This document shows, piece after piece, positions 1-8,148 of a DNA stretch of 64,000 bases. The DNA is taken from contig NZ_PIQC01000005.1 in the NCBI RefSeq assembly GCF_003987255.1, positions 62,001 through 126,000 on the forward strand, given 5' to 3'. Position numbers and translations under genes: made by a program. The notes under the pieces were generated by a model, which was not told the origin of the DNA, ran no database searches, and saw only the letters and a list, made by a program, of their open reading frames with translations. The first letter of the stretch is position 1; each line of letters begins with the position of its first letter. Source of the stretch: Idiomarina ramblicola (GTDB taxonomy: Bacteria > Pseudomonadota > Gammaproteobacteria > Enterobacterales > Alteromonadaceae).

Positions 1-711
1 AATTTCCGCTACTAGACGTGATGCTGGCAGCGCACCAGGCACCATGCGGCCGTCAGGCAAAATAATAGCCGGCGTACCGGTTACACCAAACGATTTCCCT
101 AATTGATAATGTTCCGCCACAGGATTAGAACAACTGGAACTGCCACTGTAGTTTTCTTCATCTTTAAAGGCACCAATAGCGGCCTTTTTATCATCCGAGC
201 ACCAAACGGTCTGCAACTGACGGCCACCTTTACTGCTCATGCCACCGCGAGGAAACGCCAGATACTTAATCGTAATGCCTTCCGCATGATAGCTGGCGAT
301 GTTTTGATGCAGCCGTTGGCAGTAACCACAGGTTGTATCCGTAAAAATAGTCACTTGATATTTTTCATTTTCAGCCGGATAAACGATCATATCGTCTTGA
401 AAGCCCTTCAGCATTTTTAGTCGCACTCTTGCCATTGCGGCTTCACTTAAATTCTCTGGCTCACTCCCTGTAATATCAAAAACGTTCCCACTAATCAGTC
501 GATTTCCATCTTCAGAAACATAAAACATGCCCTGGTTGGTAATAGCACGAACATAACCATCGATTTCCCCCGGTTCTGTCGATAGCACTTCAATCCCCAT
601 CTTGTTTAAATGACGAGCATCAACCTCATTTTTTTGAGCACTCATCGTCGGCAAACTGAAACTGACACCAACTAGACCGACTAATCCTACTAAAGACATC
701 AAATTGCGCAT
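1..711 (-). CDS. dsbC: Thiol:disulfide interchange protein DsbC (3' end outside window)
   Basis: Periplasmic disulfide isomerase that reshuffles wrong disulfide bonds. I translated 237 codons from ATG at 711; the reading frame is still open at base 1, so the C-terminus is missing. A signal peptide (about residues 1-26, ending near SAQK) is followed by the N-terminal dimerisation region and a thioredoxin-like domain with the redox motif CGYC (C128, C131). A cis-proline segment GVTGTP follows. The RBS GAGGT sits 5 bases before ATG. It lies 55 bases downstream of xerD and reads the same way, the classical xerD-dsbC pairing. Identity is firm; only the end is unseen. Confidence 0.93.
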   Translation of the reverse strand, partial: MRNLMSLVGLVGLVGVSFSLPTMSAQKNEVDARHLNKMGIEVLSTEPGEIDGYVRAITNQGMFYVSEDGNRLISGNVFDITGSEPENLSEAAMARVRLKMLKGFQDDMIVYPAENEKYQVTIFTDTTCGYCQRLHQNIASYHAEGITIKYLAFPRGGMSSKGGRQLQTVWCSDDKKAAIGAFKDEENYSGSSSCSNPVAEHYQLGKSFGVTGTPAIILPDGRMVPGALPASRLVAEI

Positions 712-766
712 AAATACCTCATAAATTAACTGTCCGAACCCTACCCTGTTACTGGCTAAAATGCAA

Positions 767-1669
767 TTAGCCCCGGGGGTGATGCTGAGCATGCAAGGCC
801 TGCAGACGTTCACGGGCAACTTGGGTATAAATTTGTGTAGTAGACAGATCGCTGTGACCCAATAACAGCTGTAATACGCGCAAATCGGCTCCGTGGTTCA
901 GTAAGTGTGTCGCAAACGCATGGCGTAAGGTATGTGGCGATAAATGCGCATAAATACCTGCTTCTTCAGCGTAATGTCGCAAGCGATACCAAAAGGCCTG
1001 CCGTGTGAGTAGAGAGCCTCGTTGCGTTACAAATACCCAGGGGCTGCTTTTGTCTGTTATCGCCGGGCGCCCATGTTTTAAATAGTTATCCAGCCACTCC
1101 AGCGCTTCTTCGCCTAAAGGCACCAGCCGTTCTTTATTGCCTTTTCCCACGACTCTCACTAACCCCTGTTGGCGGCTGAGCTGATCATATTGCAAACGAA
1201 TGAGTTCGGTTACCCGCAGGCCCGTCGCGTAGAGTACTTCCAGCATCGTTCGGTCGCGCAGACCAATCGGAGTTTCTGTATCCGGTTGGTCCAGTAAAGA
1301 AATAACATCGTCTTCGCTCAACGAATGCGGAATGCTTTGAGGCAATTTAGGACGTTTTAAGCGTGCAGTTGGATCGACCGATACCCACTTCTGTTTGACC
1401 GCGAACTGGAAGAATTTCTTTGCTGAGCTTAAAAAACGAGAAGTACTTCGCGGCGATAATCCCTGAGTCCGACGCCATAACAGATAGTCCTGAAGCACCA
1501 ATTCATCAGTTTCCATTAAGGACCTTTTAAGCGACAGCAGGTAGTCACAAAAACGACGAAGATCACTGCGGTAAGCTGCCTGAGTATTATCGCTGGAACC
1601 ATGATGCAGCCATAAGTGCTCAGTAAAAGCATCAATACGGTCTTCATCCTCTGGGCGAAGTTGCTTCAT
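767..1669 (-). CDS. xerD: Site-specific tyrosine recombinase XerD
   Basis: Partner of XerC in resolving chromosome dimers at dif. The 300-residue length is usual for the family. An N-terminal SAM-like DNA-binding domain (about 8-95) precedes the catalytic domain. All tyrosine-recombinase residues are present: R152 in ATGLR, K176, H246 and R249 in HTLRH, H272 in LLGHSD and the nucleophile Y281. It is transcribed leftward into dsbC, as in E. coli, which together with the sequence favours XerD over XerC or a phage integrase. No integrase-type attachment site or mobile context is visible nearby. Confidence 0.95.
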   Translation of the reverse strand: MKQLRPEDEDRIDAFTEHLWLHHGSSDNTQAAYRSDLRRFCDYLLSLKRSLMETDELVLQDYLLWRRTQGLSPRSTSRFLSSAKKFFQFAVKQKWVSVDPTARLKRPKLPQSIPHSLSEDDVISLLDQPDTETPIGLRDRTMLEVLYATGLRVTELIRLQYDQLSRQQGLVRVVGKGNKERLVPLGEEALEWLDNYLKHGRPAITDKSSPWVFVTQRGSLLTRQAFWYRLRHYAEEAGIYAHLSPHTLRHAFATHLLNHGADLRVLQLLLGHSDLSTTQIYTQVARERLQALHAQHHPRG

Positions 1670-1753
1670 GTGTTTTGGACGTTAGCGAAGTGATTGTCGC
1701 ATTATGCCGTATACAGAGAGCGGCGGAAACTCTTCGCAATAATTAAAGGCGTG

Positions 1754-2224
1754 CTAGTGTGTGATACCCAACTTCTGCAGCACATCGTAAAGCCCTGCAG
1801 GCCCCCTGTGGCGATATTCTTTCTTCTCTTCTAGTTCCGGTTGTTTCTTTTTATCAAGCCGTTGGCGAACTCGCCAGTCCAGGTTTTGAATCAACTCTAA
1901 AGGCAAGCGATCAGGCGTAGCATCGGGAATGAGGGGTTGAGGATGAGTCGCGTCCTGTAATTTAAAGTCCGACAGCTGACTTACTGTTGCATAAACGCCT
2001 GTGGCCATCACAGTACTCGGCTGAACATCTAAAGGCCTTGCTCTGCCAGCACCAATAGAGCGCTGCCAGTTCACCTCTGTTGGGCGTTCAGAGACAACCG
2101 GGTCAGCTCCCAGGGCCGAGACCCAATAAGCAAACTCACCGGAAAAACCGTGGTTAACGGCTTCGCCTGCGTGTTGCTCAAAAAAATCAGCCGCATTACT
2201 CTGAACAGCAGAAACTTGACTCAT
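1754..2224 (-). CDS. Hypothetical protein, 156 aa
   Basis: I do not recognise this protein. It has no signal peptide or membrane segment. The N-terminal half carries aromatic and small residues (FAYWVSALGADP around 31-42). The C-terminal third is charged, with the run KKKQPELEEKKEYRHRG, and ends in a possible helix (YDVLQKLGI). It reads leftward toward xerD with an 84-base gap. ATG at 2224 is preceded only by a weak AGAG. The lack of internal stops over 471 bases, and the tight fit between xerD and the tRNA-Tyr promoter, argue that it is a real gene. It could be a lineage-specific protein of this genus. Confidence 0.6.
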   Translation of the reverse strand: MSQVSAVQSNAADFFEQHAGEAVNHGFSGEFAYWVSALGADPVVSERPTEVNWQRSIGAGRARPLDVQPSTVMATGVYATVSQLSDFKLQDATHPQPLIPDATPDRLPLELIQNLDWRVRQRLDKKKQPELEEKKEYRHRGPAGLYDVLQKLGITH

Positions 2225-2292
2225 TAAGACTCTGAATTATCAATTACCGATAGTTCTGTATCGGCCAAAGTCCTAAAAGTTTAAGTTTTCTC

Positions 2293-2327
2293 TTTACAGC
2301 TAAGTTAAGGCTGTTATTATACGCGCC
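2293..2327 (+). promoter_or_regulatory. tRNA-Tyr promoter with GC-rich discriminator
   Basis: A -35 box TTTACA (2293-2298) is followed after 16 bases by an extended -10, TGT then TATTAT (2315-2320). The next bases are ACGCGCC, a GC-rich discriminator typical of stringently controlled stable-RNA promoters. The mature tRNA begins about 9 bases beyond the expected start site. Confidence 0.7.
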
Positions 2328-2335
2328 ACTTGAGT

Positions 2336-2420
2336 GGAGGGGTTCCCGAGTGGCCAAAGGGATCAGACTGTAAATCTGACGGCTCAGCCTTCGCAGGTTC
2401 GAATCCTGCTCCCTCCACCA
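2336..2420 (+). tRNA. tRNA-Tyr (GTA anticodon)
   Basis: An 85-base class II tRNA. The acceptor stem GGAGGGG pairs with the 3' TCCCTCC, followed by discriminator A and an encoded CCA. The anticodon loop CTGTAAA gives GUA, decoding tyrosine. The T arm GGTTCGAATCC and a long variable arm fit bacterial tRNA-Tyr, and the molecule closely resembles E. coli tRNA-Tyr. It stands alone, with no tufB or second tRNA beside it, and ends 4 bases before the stop codon of a convergent gene. Confidence 0.97.
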
Positions 2421-2424
2421 TTTA

Positions 2425-3393
2425 TTACTTCTCGGCCAGCTTCAGCACGACCTTTCCTTGAGTTTTATTCGCTGCAACATAGTCCAGCGCCTGCTGAATA
2501 TCATCGACCATAAAAACCTGATCGATAATAGGTTTTATTTTGCTGGTTTTAAACTTGTCACTGAAGTCATCCCATAAACCACTTAAAATCTGACCTTTTT
2601 GTATTGAAGACAGCGCCCGCAAGGTCGAGCCAATAAGCTTCTGACGCTTCATTAGCATTCTCCCGAAATCAACTTCGCCCGTACGACCGCCCATTAAGCC
2701 AATCAAAATAATACGACCGTCTTGCTTTAAATACTGCTGGTCTTTTGCGATAGATTCACCGGCAACCGGGTTGAGGATGACATCGACTTCTCCCAGCGCC
2801 TTAACTTCTTCAACAATGTCTTGCTGATATCGGTTAATAACGTGCTTCGCGCCGATGTTCAGACAAAATCGTGACTTTTCATCGCTGCCTACGACCGCTA
2901 TAACGTCATTACCGCTTTCACGGCACAACTGTATGAGTGAGGTTCCAACACCACTGGCACCAGCATGAGCCAATACACGCTCTCCTTGCTTTAACCCGGC
3001 CAACTGGAAAACATTTAGATAGGCAGTAGCAAAAGTCTCCAGCCAGCCTGCAGCAGTTTCATTACTCCATTCTTCCGGCACTTCCAGAAGTTGCTTTGCC
3101 GAAACATTCACCCGTTCCGCAAAGCCTCCCCCAGCCAATAACGCGCTAACACGTTGTCCCGGCCTCCAATCTGAAACCTGACAACCTACTTGCTCTATGA
3201 CGCCGCAGACTTCTAACCCGGGAATATCGGATGCGCCTTGGGGCGGCGGATATTTCCCCGCTATTTGCATTAAATCTGCGCGGTTAACCCCAGCACTTAA
3301 AACGCGCAGTTGAACCTCATCTGCATCCGGCTCGCTTAAGTTAATACCGTCTTTCCATGTCACTTTTTGCTCTGAAATCTGAATTGCTTTCAT
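2425..3393 (-). CDS. NAD(P)H:quinone oxidoreductase, zinc-free MDR family
   Basis: A medium-chain dehydrogenase/reductase of the quinone oxidoreductase (PIG3/QOR) type, 322 residues. The N-terminal GroES-like domain carries AGVNRADLMQIAGKYPPP, the subgroup signature. The Rossmann domain has the dinucleotide motif AHAGASGVGTSLIQL (about 142-156). No zinc-ligand cysteines of the alcohol dehydrogenases are seen. Such enzymes reduce quinones or reactive enones with NADPH in the cytoplasm; the physiological substrate cannot be read from sequence. It is convergent with tRNA-Tyr and divergent from the response regulator gene, about 76 bases away. Confidence 0.85.
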   Translation of the reverse strand: MKAIQISEQKVTWKDGINLSEPDADEVQLRVLSAGVNRADLMQIAGKYPPPQGASDIPGLEVCGVIEQVGCQVSDWRPGQRVSALLAGGGFAERVNVSAKQLLEVPEEWSNETAAGWLETFATAYLNVFQLAGLKQGERVLAHAGASGVGTSLIQLCRESGNDVIAVVGSDEKSRFCLNIGAKHVINRYQQDIVEEVKALGEVDVILNPVAGESIAKDQQYLKQDGRIILIGLMGGRTGEVDFGRMLMKRQKLIGSTLRALSSIQKGQILSGLWDDFSDKFKTSKIKPIIDQVFMVDDIQQALDYVAANKTQGKVVLKLAEK

Positions 3394-3469
3394 ATCAGCC
3401 TCGGTTGCCGCTTAACATTATTGAGATTAGCCAGTATGCTGTCGGTATTGAATATTATCAGGATACTGT

Positions 3470-5122
3470 TTGACACTAATGGACAAAACCTTAGAGCTCA
3501 ATGATAAACGTGTGTTATTGATTGATGACCAGAAGCCCTTTCAGGTTATGCTCAAAGGTCTGCTGTTAAATTTGGGGGCAAAGGACGTCCAGATCAAGAC
3601 AACGGGCGAGGCAGGCATTGCAGCCTACATTAAAAATCCGCACGATATTCTGTTAGTGGATTATAACTTGGGCCGTGGTCGAAATGGCCGACAGGTACTT
3701 GAAGAGCTTCAGGTGCGTGGTTTAATGAAGGAACACACCCTGTTTTTCATTATTACCGGTGACAATACCCGTCCGATGGTCTTAAGCGCGCTGGAACTGC
3801 AGCCAGATGACTATTTAATGAAGCCTTTTTCCCATCGTGTTTTACGCTCTCGTTTAATGCGTGCTTACAAGCGCCGCATGTGGCTAAAAGATGTGTTTAA
3901 AGCCCTGACGAATCACGATTACGAAGCCTGTATTAGCGCCTGCCAGAAACACATTCAGTCCAACAGTCGTTACAGCAATTATTGCCGTAAGCTGCAAATT
4001 GAGCTGTACAATAAGACCGGACAACTGGATAAAGCCGAAATTGCGATTAAAGATCTACTTGAAGAGAACTCTCATAGCTGGGTATTTTTAAAGTTAGCGG
4101 AAACTCGTTTACTGCAAAACTCGCCGGAAGAGGCGCTTAATATTCTTAATCATATTATTAAGCGCATGCCCAATGCTATTGAGGCTCATGATTTAAAAAC
4201 CGAGTGCTACCTGCAACAACAACAGCTTGAAGATGCACTGGAAAGCGCTCGTGATGCAATAACGATGGCGCCCTTTTCTATCGAAAGGCAAACCAAACTG
4301 GCTCATATAGCACGCGACAACGGTGACTTTGATATAGCCAAACAAGCCATGAATAATGTTTTGCAAATAGCGCGTAAGTCGGTCTTCCGTAATGCGCAGC
4401 ACTTGTGTAATTACTTGCGCAGTATTCTTGATGCTGCTGAACACAGCGACACACCGCAACAAATTAGCAAGTACCAGACCGAAGCAACAATGGAGCTTCA
4501 GCGAGCCCGTTACGATGAGCATCTGTTGCATGCTGATATTTCATTTGAAGATTTAGAAGCGATTTTATTGTCACGAATTGATTCGTTTAATGGTCGTTTG
4601 CGTGAAGCTCAACAGCGGTTAAACGAAGTTGTGGGTGAAAACCTGGCAACGAACCAACCCATCAACAAAGATTTATTACCAGACGTTATCGCGGTTCTTC
4701 TGGATGTCGGCGAATACGAAAAAGCCAATGCCCTCGCCGCATTTAAAGACGACAACCTGTTACTTGACAGTTATACCACGAAGATCCTGCAAGCCAGACT
4801 TGTCGCCGCTCAAAAGCAGCAAGACGCATTCTTTAAAGTACACAAAGCAGGCGCCGAAGCTTACCAGGAAGGCCATTACAGCCGTGCCCTTGAGTTATTC
4901 CGTGAAGCGATGGAGGCAGCCCCAATGAATAGCGGTGCCGCACTTAACTTTATTCAGGCTGCCGTTCGCTTTATAGAAGAAAACCCTAAGGCAGAGCGAA
5001 ATTTATTGAAAAAAGAATGTAATCAGTGTTTTAAAGTGTTAGAAGGTCTGCAGCTTTCCAGCAGCCACAGTAACCGCTATGAGCGATTACTGGAGCAAAC
5101 CGAAACCTTAGAACTGCGTTAG
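3470..5122 (+). CDS. Response regulator with C-terminal TPR-like repeats
   Basis: A 550-residue protein. The N-terminal receiver domain (about 12-130) is intact: acidic pair D19-D20, phospho-acceptor D64 in LLVDYN, T96 in ITGD and K118 in LMKPF. The rest is helical and TPR-like, for example the segments around 190-280 and 455-500 (EGHYSRALELFREAMEAAP). There is no DNA-binding or enzymatic output domain, so it probably signals by protein contact. No histidine kinase is adjacent. TTG at 3470 has AGGA 6 bases upstream, while ATG at 3479 is 15 bases away; the start is unsettled between them. Its end overlaps the convergent pirin gene by 4 bases. Confidence 0.85.
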   Translation: MTLMDKTLELNDKRVLLIDDQKPFQVMLKGLLLNLGAKDVQIKTTGEAGIAAYIKNPHDILLVDYNLGRGRNGRQVLEELQVRGLMKEHTLFFIITGDNTRPMVLSALELQPDDYLMKPFSHRVLRSRLMRAYKRRMWLKDVFKALTNHDYEACISACQKHIQSNSRYSNYCRKLQIELYNKTGQLDKAEIAIKDLLEENSHSWVFLKLAETRLLQNSPEEALNILNHIIKRMPNAIEAHDLKTECYLQQQQLEDALESARDAITMAPFSIERQTKLAHIARDNGDFDIAKQAMNNVLQIARKSVFRNAQHLCNYLRSILDAAEHSDTPQQISKYQTEATMELQRARYDEHLLHADISFEDLEAILLSRIDSFNGRLREAQQRLNEVVGENLATNQPINKDLLPDVIAVLLDVGEYEKANALAAFKDDNLLLDSYTTKILQARLVAAQKQQDAFFKVHKAGAEAYQEGHYSRALELFREAMEAAPMNSGAALNFIQAAVRFIEENPKAERNLLKKECNQCFKVLEGLQLSSSHSNRYERLLEQTETLELR

Positions 5123-5955
5123 CTTAATTTTTGATTGGCTGCCAGCGTCCCTGCCTGATAGTCTTTTATCGCCTGTTCAATCTCACCGGAGTTATTCATG
5201 ACAAACGGCCCATACTGAGCAATTGGCTCTTCTATGGGTTTGGCGGCTAATAAAATAAATCGTGCACCTTCGTTAGCAGTGCACGTTAATGTGTCCGCCG
5301 GATCAAGCACGAGCAATTCACCTTCCTTTGCGAGCTCTCCGTTAACCGTTAAATCGCCCTGATAAACATAGAGCAGGCGACGTTTTTGTCCCTGAGAAGG
5401 CAAGCTAAAGTCTTTCTTCCCTAAGTGTACGTCCAGCATTAAAAAATCACGCCCCGGCGCTCTTACCGGACCTTCTTTCTGTTCATATTGTCCTGAAATT
5501 ACTCTCACAAGAGCACCATCACTTTCTACTTCTGGAATAGTCGCGGATGGAAAGTCATGCCAATCGGGTTCACTCATTTTTTCCTCCGACGGCAAGTTAA
5601 CCCATAGCTGAAAGCCCCACATCAAACCTTCAACCTGCTTTGGCATTTCCGCGTGTATGATTCCTTTCGCTGCTTTCATCCATTGCACACCGCCAGCCTC
5701 GACGGCGCCCGTATTGCCCACAGAGTCCTTGTGCTCCATGGTTCCAGCCAGCATATAAGTCAAAGTACAAAATCCCCGATGCGGATGAGGTGGAAACCCT
5801 GCAATATAGTCATCGGGATTATCCGAACGAAATTCGTCCAGCATTAGAAATGGATCCTGATGCTTTAAGCCCGGCTGATTAATGATGCGGGTAAGCTTAA
5901 CCCCAGCACCGTCCTGAGCCGGCATACCCCGGTGTTTAGCCAAAATCGCGCTCAT
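5119..5955 (-). CDS. Pirin family protein
   Basis: A bicupin iron protein of 278 residues. The metal-binding residues are all present: H57 and H59 in FPPHPHRGF, then H101 and E103 in GIIHAEMP. Bacterial pirins such as YhhW can show quercetinase activity or modulate metabolic enzymes; this member's role is not known. It overlaps the upstream yqjG-like gene by 4 bases (ATGA), so the two are translationally coupled and probably answer the same electrophile or quinone stress. Confidence 0.9.
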   Translation of the reverse strand: MSAILAKHRGMPAQDGAGVKLTRIINQPGLKHQDPFLMLDEFRSDNPDDYIAGFPPHPHRGFCTLTYMLAGTMEHKDSVGNTGAVEAGGVQWMKAAKGIIHAEMPKQVEGLMWGFQLWVNLPSEEKMSEPDWHDFPSATIPEVESDGALVRVISGQYEQKEGPVRAPGRDFLMLDVHLGKKDFSLPSQGQKRRLLYVYQGDLTVNGELAKEGELLVLDPADTLTCTANEGARFILLAAKPIEEPIAQYGPFVMNNSGEIEQAIKDYQAGTLAANQKLS

Positions 5956-6914
5956 GATTTTTCACCTCCATTTTGACCCCGGTTATGTGTTTGATGAAAG
6001 TCAATTTCAGGGCCTTTAGGCACCACCTGAGTCGGGTTAATTGTGGTATGGCTGGCATAGTAGTGAGTTTTTATATGATCCATCACAACCGTTTCTTCCA
6101 CACCTTGGTGTTGATACAGCTCCAGCAAGTAGTTCCACATATTAGGGTAATCGACAATGCGTTTCTTATTGGTCTTAAAGTGACCGAAGTAAACCGCATC
6201 AAAGCGAACCAAAGTTGTAAACAACCGCCAGTCAGCTTCTGTCAGTTCATCACCGGCGAGGTAACGACTCTGGCTGAGAATACCTTCGACTTTATCCAGT
6301 GCAGCAAACAAAGACTGATAAGCCTCTTCGTAAGCCTTTTGCGTGGTAGCGAAGCCACTACGATAAACACCATTGTTAATGTCGTTGTAAACCCACTCGT
6401 TAATTTCTTCTATCTGCTTTTGCTTACTCGCCGGAAAAAAGTCCAGAGTATTTCCGGTCAGCTCATTAAAGACAGAATTGAAAATTCGTATAATTTCCGC
6501 TGACTCGTTATTGACTATGGTCTGGGTTTTCTTATCCCATAACACCGGTACCGTAACTCGCCCGGTATATTCCGGATCTGCTTTCAGATAAATTTGATAG
6601 AGAAAATCAGCGTCATAGAGTGGCTCGTTAAGAGGGGCTTCAGAAAATTCCCAACCATTCTCCAGCATCAACGGATGCACTACCGAGACATCAATATGAT
6701 TTTCCAGACCTTTTAGCTTCCGGAAGATTAATGCCCTGTGAGCCCAGGGGCAGGCATAAGAAACGTACAGATGATATCGACCGGATTCGGGCTCAAACTC
6801 TGTACCTTTAGCGACTGTATTGCGAAACTGTGACTCGCTGCGCACAAAGCGGCCACCATGTTTCTCTGTGTCATACCACTTATCGTGCCACTGACCATCC
6901 ACTAATAAACCCAT
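5952..6914 (-). CDS. yqjG: Glutathionyl-hydroquinone reductase (YqjG/ECM4 family)
   Basis: A 320-residue glutathione transferase of the xi/omega-like class. Its catalytic cysteine C55 sits in SYACPWAHR, the family hallmark. It reduces glutathionyl-hydroquinones to hydroquinones with release of GSSG. The N-terminal thioredoxin-like domain is followed by an all-helical GST C domain (about 170-300). ATG at 6914 has AGAGGAA close upstream on the coding strand. It forms an operon with the pirin gene, and the promoter region upstream carries an inverted repeat (see separate entry). Confidence 0.92.
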   Translation of the reverse strand: MGLLVDGQWHDKWYDTEKHGGRFVRSESQFRNTVAKGTEFEPESGRYHLYVSYACPWAHRALIFRKLKGLENHIDVSVVHPLMLENGWEFSEAPLNEPLYDADFLYQIYLKADPEYTGRVTVPVLWDKKTQTIVNNESAEIIRIFNSVFNELTGNTLDFFPASKQKQIEEINEWVYNDINNGVYRSGFATTQKAYEEAYQSLFAALDKVEGILSQSRYLAGDELTEADWRLFTTLVRFDAVYFGHFKTNKKRIVDYPNMWNYLLELYQHQGVEETVVMDHIKTHYYASHTTINPTQVVPKGPEIDFHQTHNRGQNGGEKS

Positions 6915-6951
6915 AATAAATTCCTCTTGTTTAGATGCCTATATAATAGGG

Positions 6952-7007
6952 TCTATTTTTTGGAATTATTAGCGCAATGTATTCAGTTTTTATTTCTAAA
7001 AAATAGA
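6952..7007 (-). repeat. Inverted AT-rich repeat upstream of yqjG-pirin
   Basis: TCTATTTTTTGGAA (6952-6965) and TTCTAAAAAATAGA (6994-7007) form a 14-bp inverted repeat with one mismatch and a 28-base spacer. The right arm plus one base is itself nearly palindromic. The pair lies just upstream of a leftward TATTAT (6943-6948), a possible -10 box for yqjG. This could be a paired operator or a weak lpxB terminator; the low GC makes an operator more likely. Confidence 0.4.
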
Positions 7008-7008
7008 A

Positions 7009-8148
7009 CTATAGAAAGGAGTCTACAACATTAGCCGCTTTTTCGCTGGCTGAGACTTTCAACTGCTGATGAATCGTTTTGAACTGTTCAAGCAAAACGG
7101 TGTTGTCCCGCTCAATTAACTCAGCTAAGGCCTGCTCGATGCCTTCTTCAGACGCCTCTGACTGAGCGAGTTCCGGCACAATTTCTTTGCCCGCTAAAAG
7201 GTTCGGCAATGAAAAGAACGGCGCATGGAATAAACGTTTAATAATTTGATAAGACAACCAATGGAACCTATAAGCCACCACCATAGGGCGTTTAATAAGT
7301 AATGCTTCAAGCGCCACAGTTCCCGATGTCAGTAGCAGGTAATTTGATGCCGCCATAACCTTACGGCTTTCGCCTACAGGAAGCACAATGGTCAATTCTG
7401 GACTGTATTGCTTAATGAGTTCCTGAAACTGCTCAGCACGAGCCTGGCTTATCATCGGTGCCACGAAACGAAGGTTTGGGTATTTCTCTGCTAACTTTTT
7501 TGCAACTCGCAAAAATACAGGCGCCATACGAGCAATTTCACCTTTTCTGCTACCAGGCAAAATAGCCAAATACTCGCTTTCAGACTCCAGTTTTAGCTCT
7601 TTTCTTGCTAAATCTTGCTCCCAATGCATTGGAATGTCATCGGCCAGAGGATGACCAACAAAGGTTGCAGGTAACTCATGTCTATCGTAGAAGTCTTTTT
7701 CAAAGGGCAATAAGCACAGTACATGGTCTACCGCCTTTTTTATACCCTTAATACGGCCTTCACGCCACGCCCAGACCGATGGGCTTACGTAATGAATAGT
7801 TGATATTCCAGCCTTTTTAAGGCGAGTTTCAACGGTCAGATTAAAATCGGGAGCGTCGATACCTATCATCACATCGGGTTGTTCGGAGATAAGGTAACTG
7901 ACTAAGTTCTTCCTGTGTTTCAATAACTTGGGAAGTTGTTGAAACACCTCAGCAATCCCCATAACGGCCAGATCATCCATGGGGAAATACGAGTCCATCC
8001 CCTGCTCTGCCATCAGCGGGCCACCAACACCAATAAAAACAGCATTGGGATGGCGTTTCAAGATTGCCCGCATAAGCCCGGCTCCTAAGAGGTCGCCAGA
8101 ATGTTCGCCGGCGACAATTGCTATTTTAGGCCTCTGCTTGCTGATCAT
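7009..8148 (-). CDS. lpxB: Lipid-A-disaccharide synthase LpxB
   Basis: Condenses UDP-2,3-diacylglucosamine with lipid X to the beta-1,6 disaccharide of lipid A, at the cytoplasmic face of the inner membrane. At 379 residues it matches E. coli (382). GEHSGDLLGAGLM near the N-terminus and the family segments IGIDAPDFN and LPGSRKGEI are clear. Its start overlaps the lpxA stop by one base, so translation is coupled. It is the last gene of the bam-lpx run here; rnhB and dnaE, which follow lpxB in E. coli, are absent and yqjG comes next. Confidence 0.97.
   Translation of the reverse strand: MISKQRPKIAIVAGEHSGDLLGAGLMRAILKRHPNAVFIGVGGPLMAEQGMDSYFPMDDLAVMGIAEVFQQLPKLLKHRKNLVSYLISEQPDVMIGIDAPDFNLTVETRLKKAGISTIHYVSPSVWAWREGRIKGIKKAVDHVLCLLPFEKDFYDRHELPATFVGHPLADDIPMHWEQDLARKELKLESESEYLAILPGSRKGEIARMAPVFLRVAKKLAEKYPNLRFVAPMISQARAEQFQELIKQYSPELTIVLPVGESRKVMAASNYLLLTSGTVALEALLIKRPMVVAYRFHWLSYQIIKRLFHAPFFSLPNLLAGKEIVPELAQSEASEEGIEQALAELIERDNTVLLEQFKTIHQQLKVSASEKAANVVDSFL

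Noticed and set aside
103-420. 105-codon rightward open frame opposite dsbC
   Set aside because: Antisense to the DsbC active-site region, whose frame is clearly coding.
5973-6503. 176-codon rightward open frame opposite yqjG
   Set aside because: Shadow of the glutathione transferase gene; composition is not protein-like.
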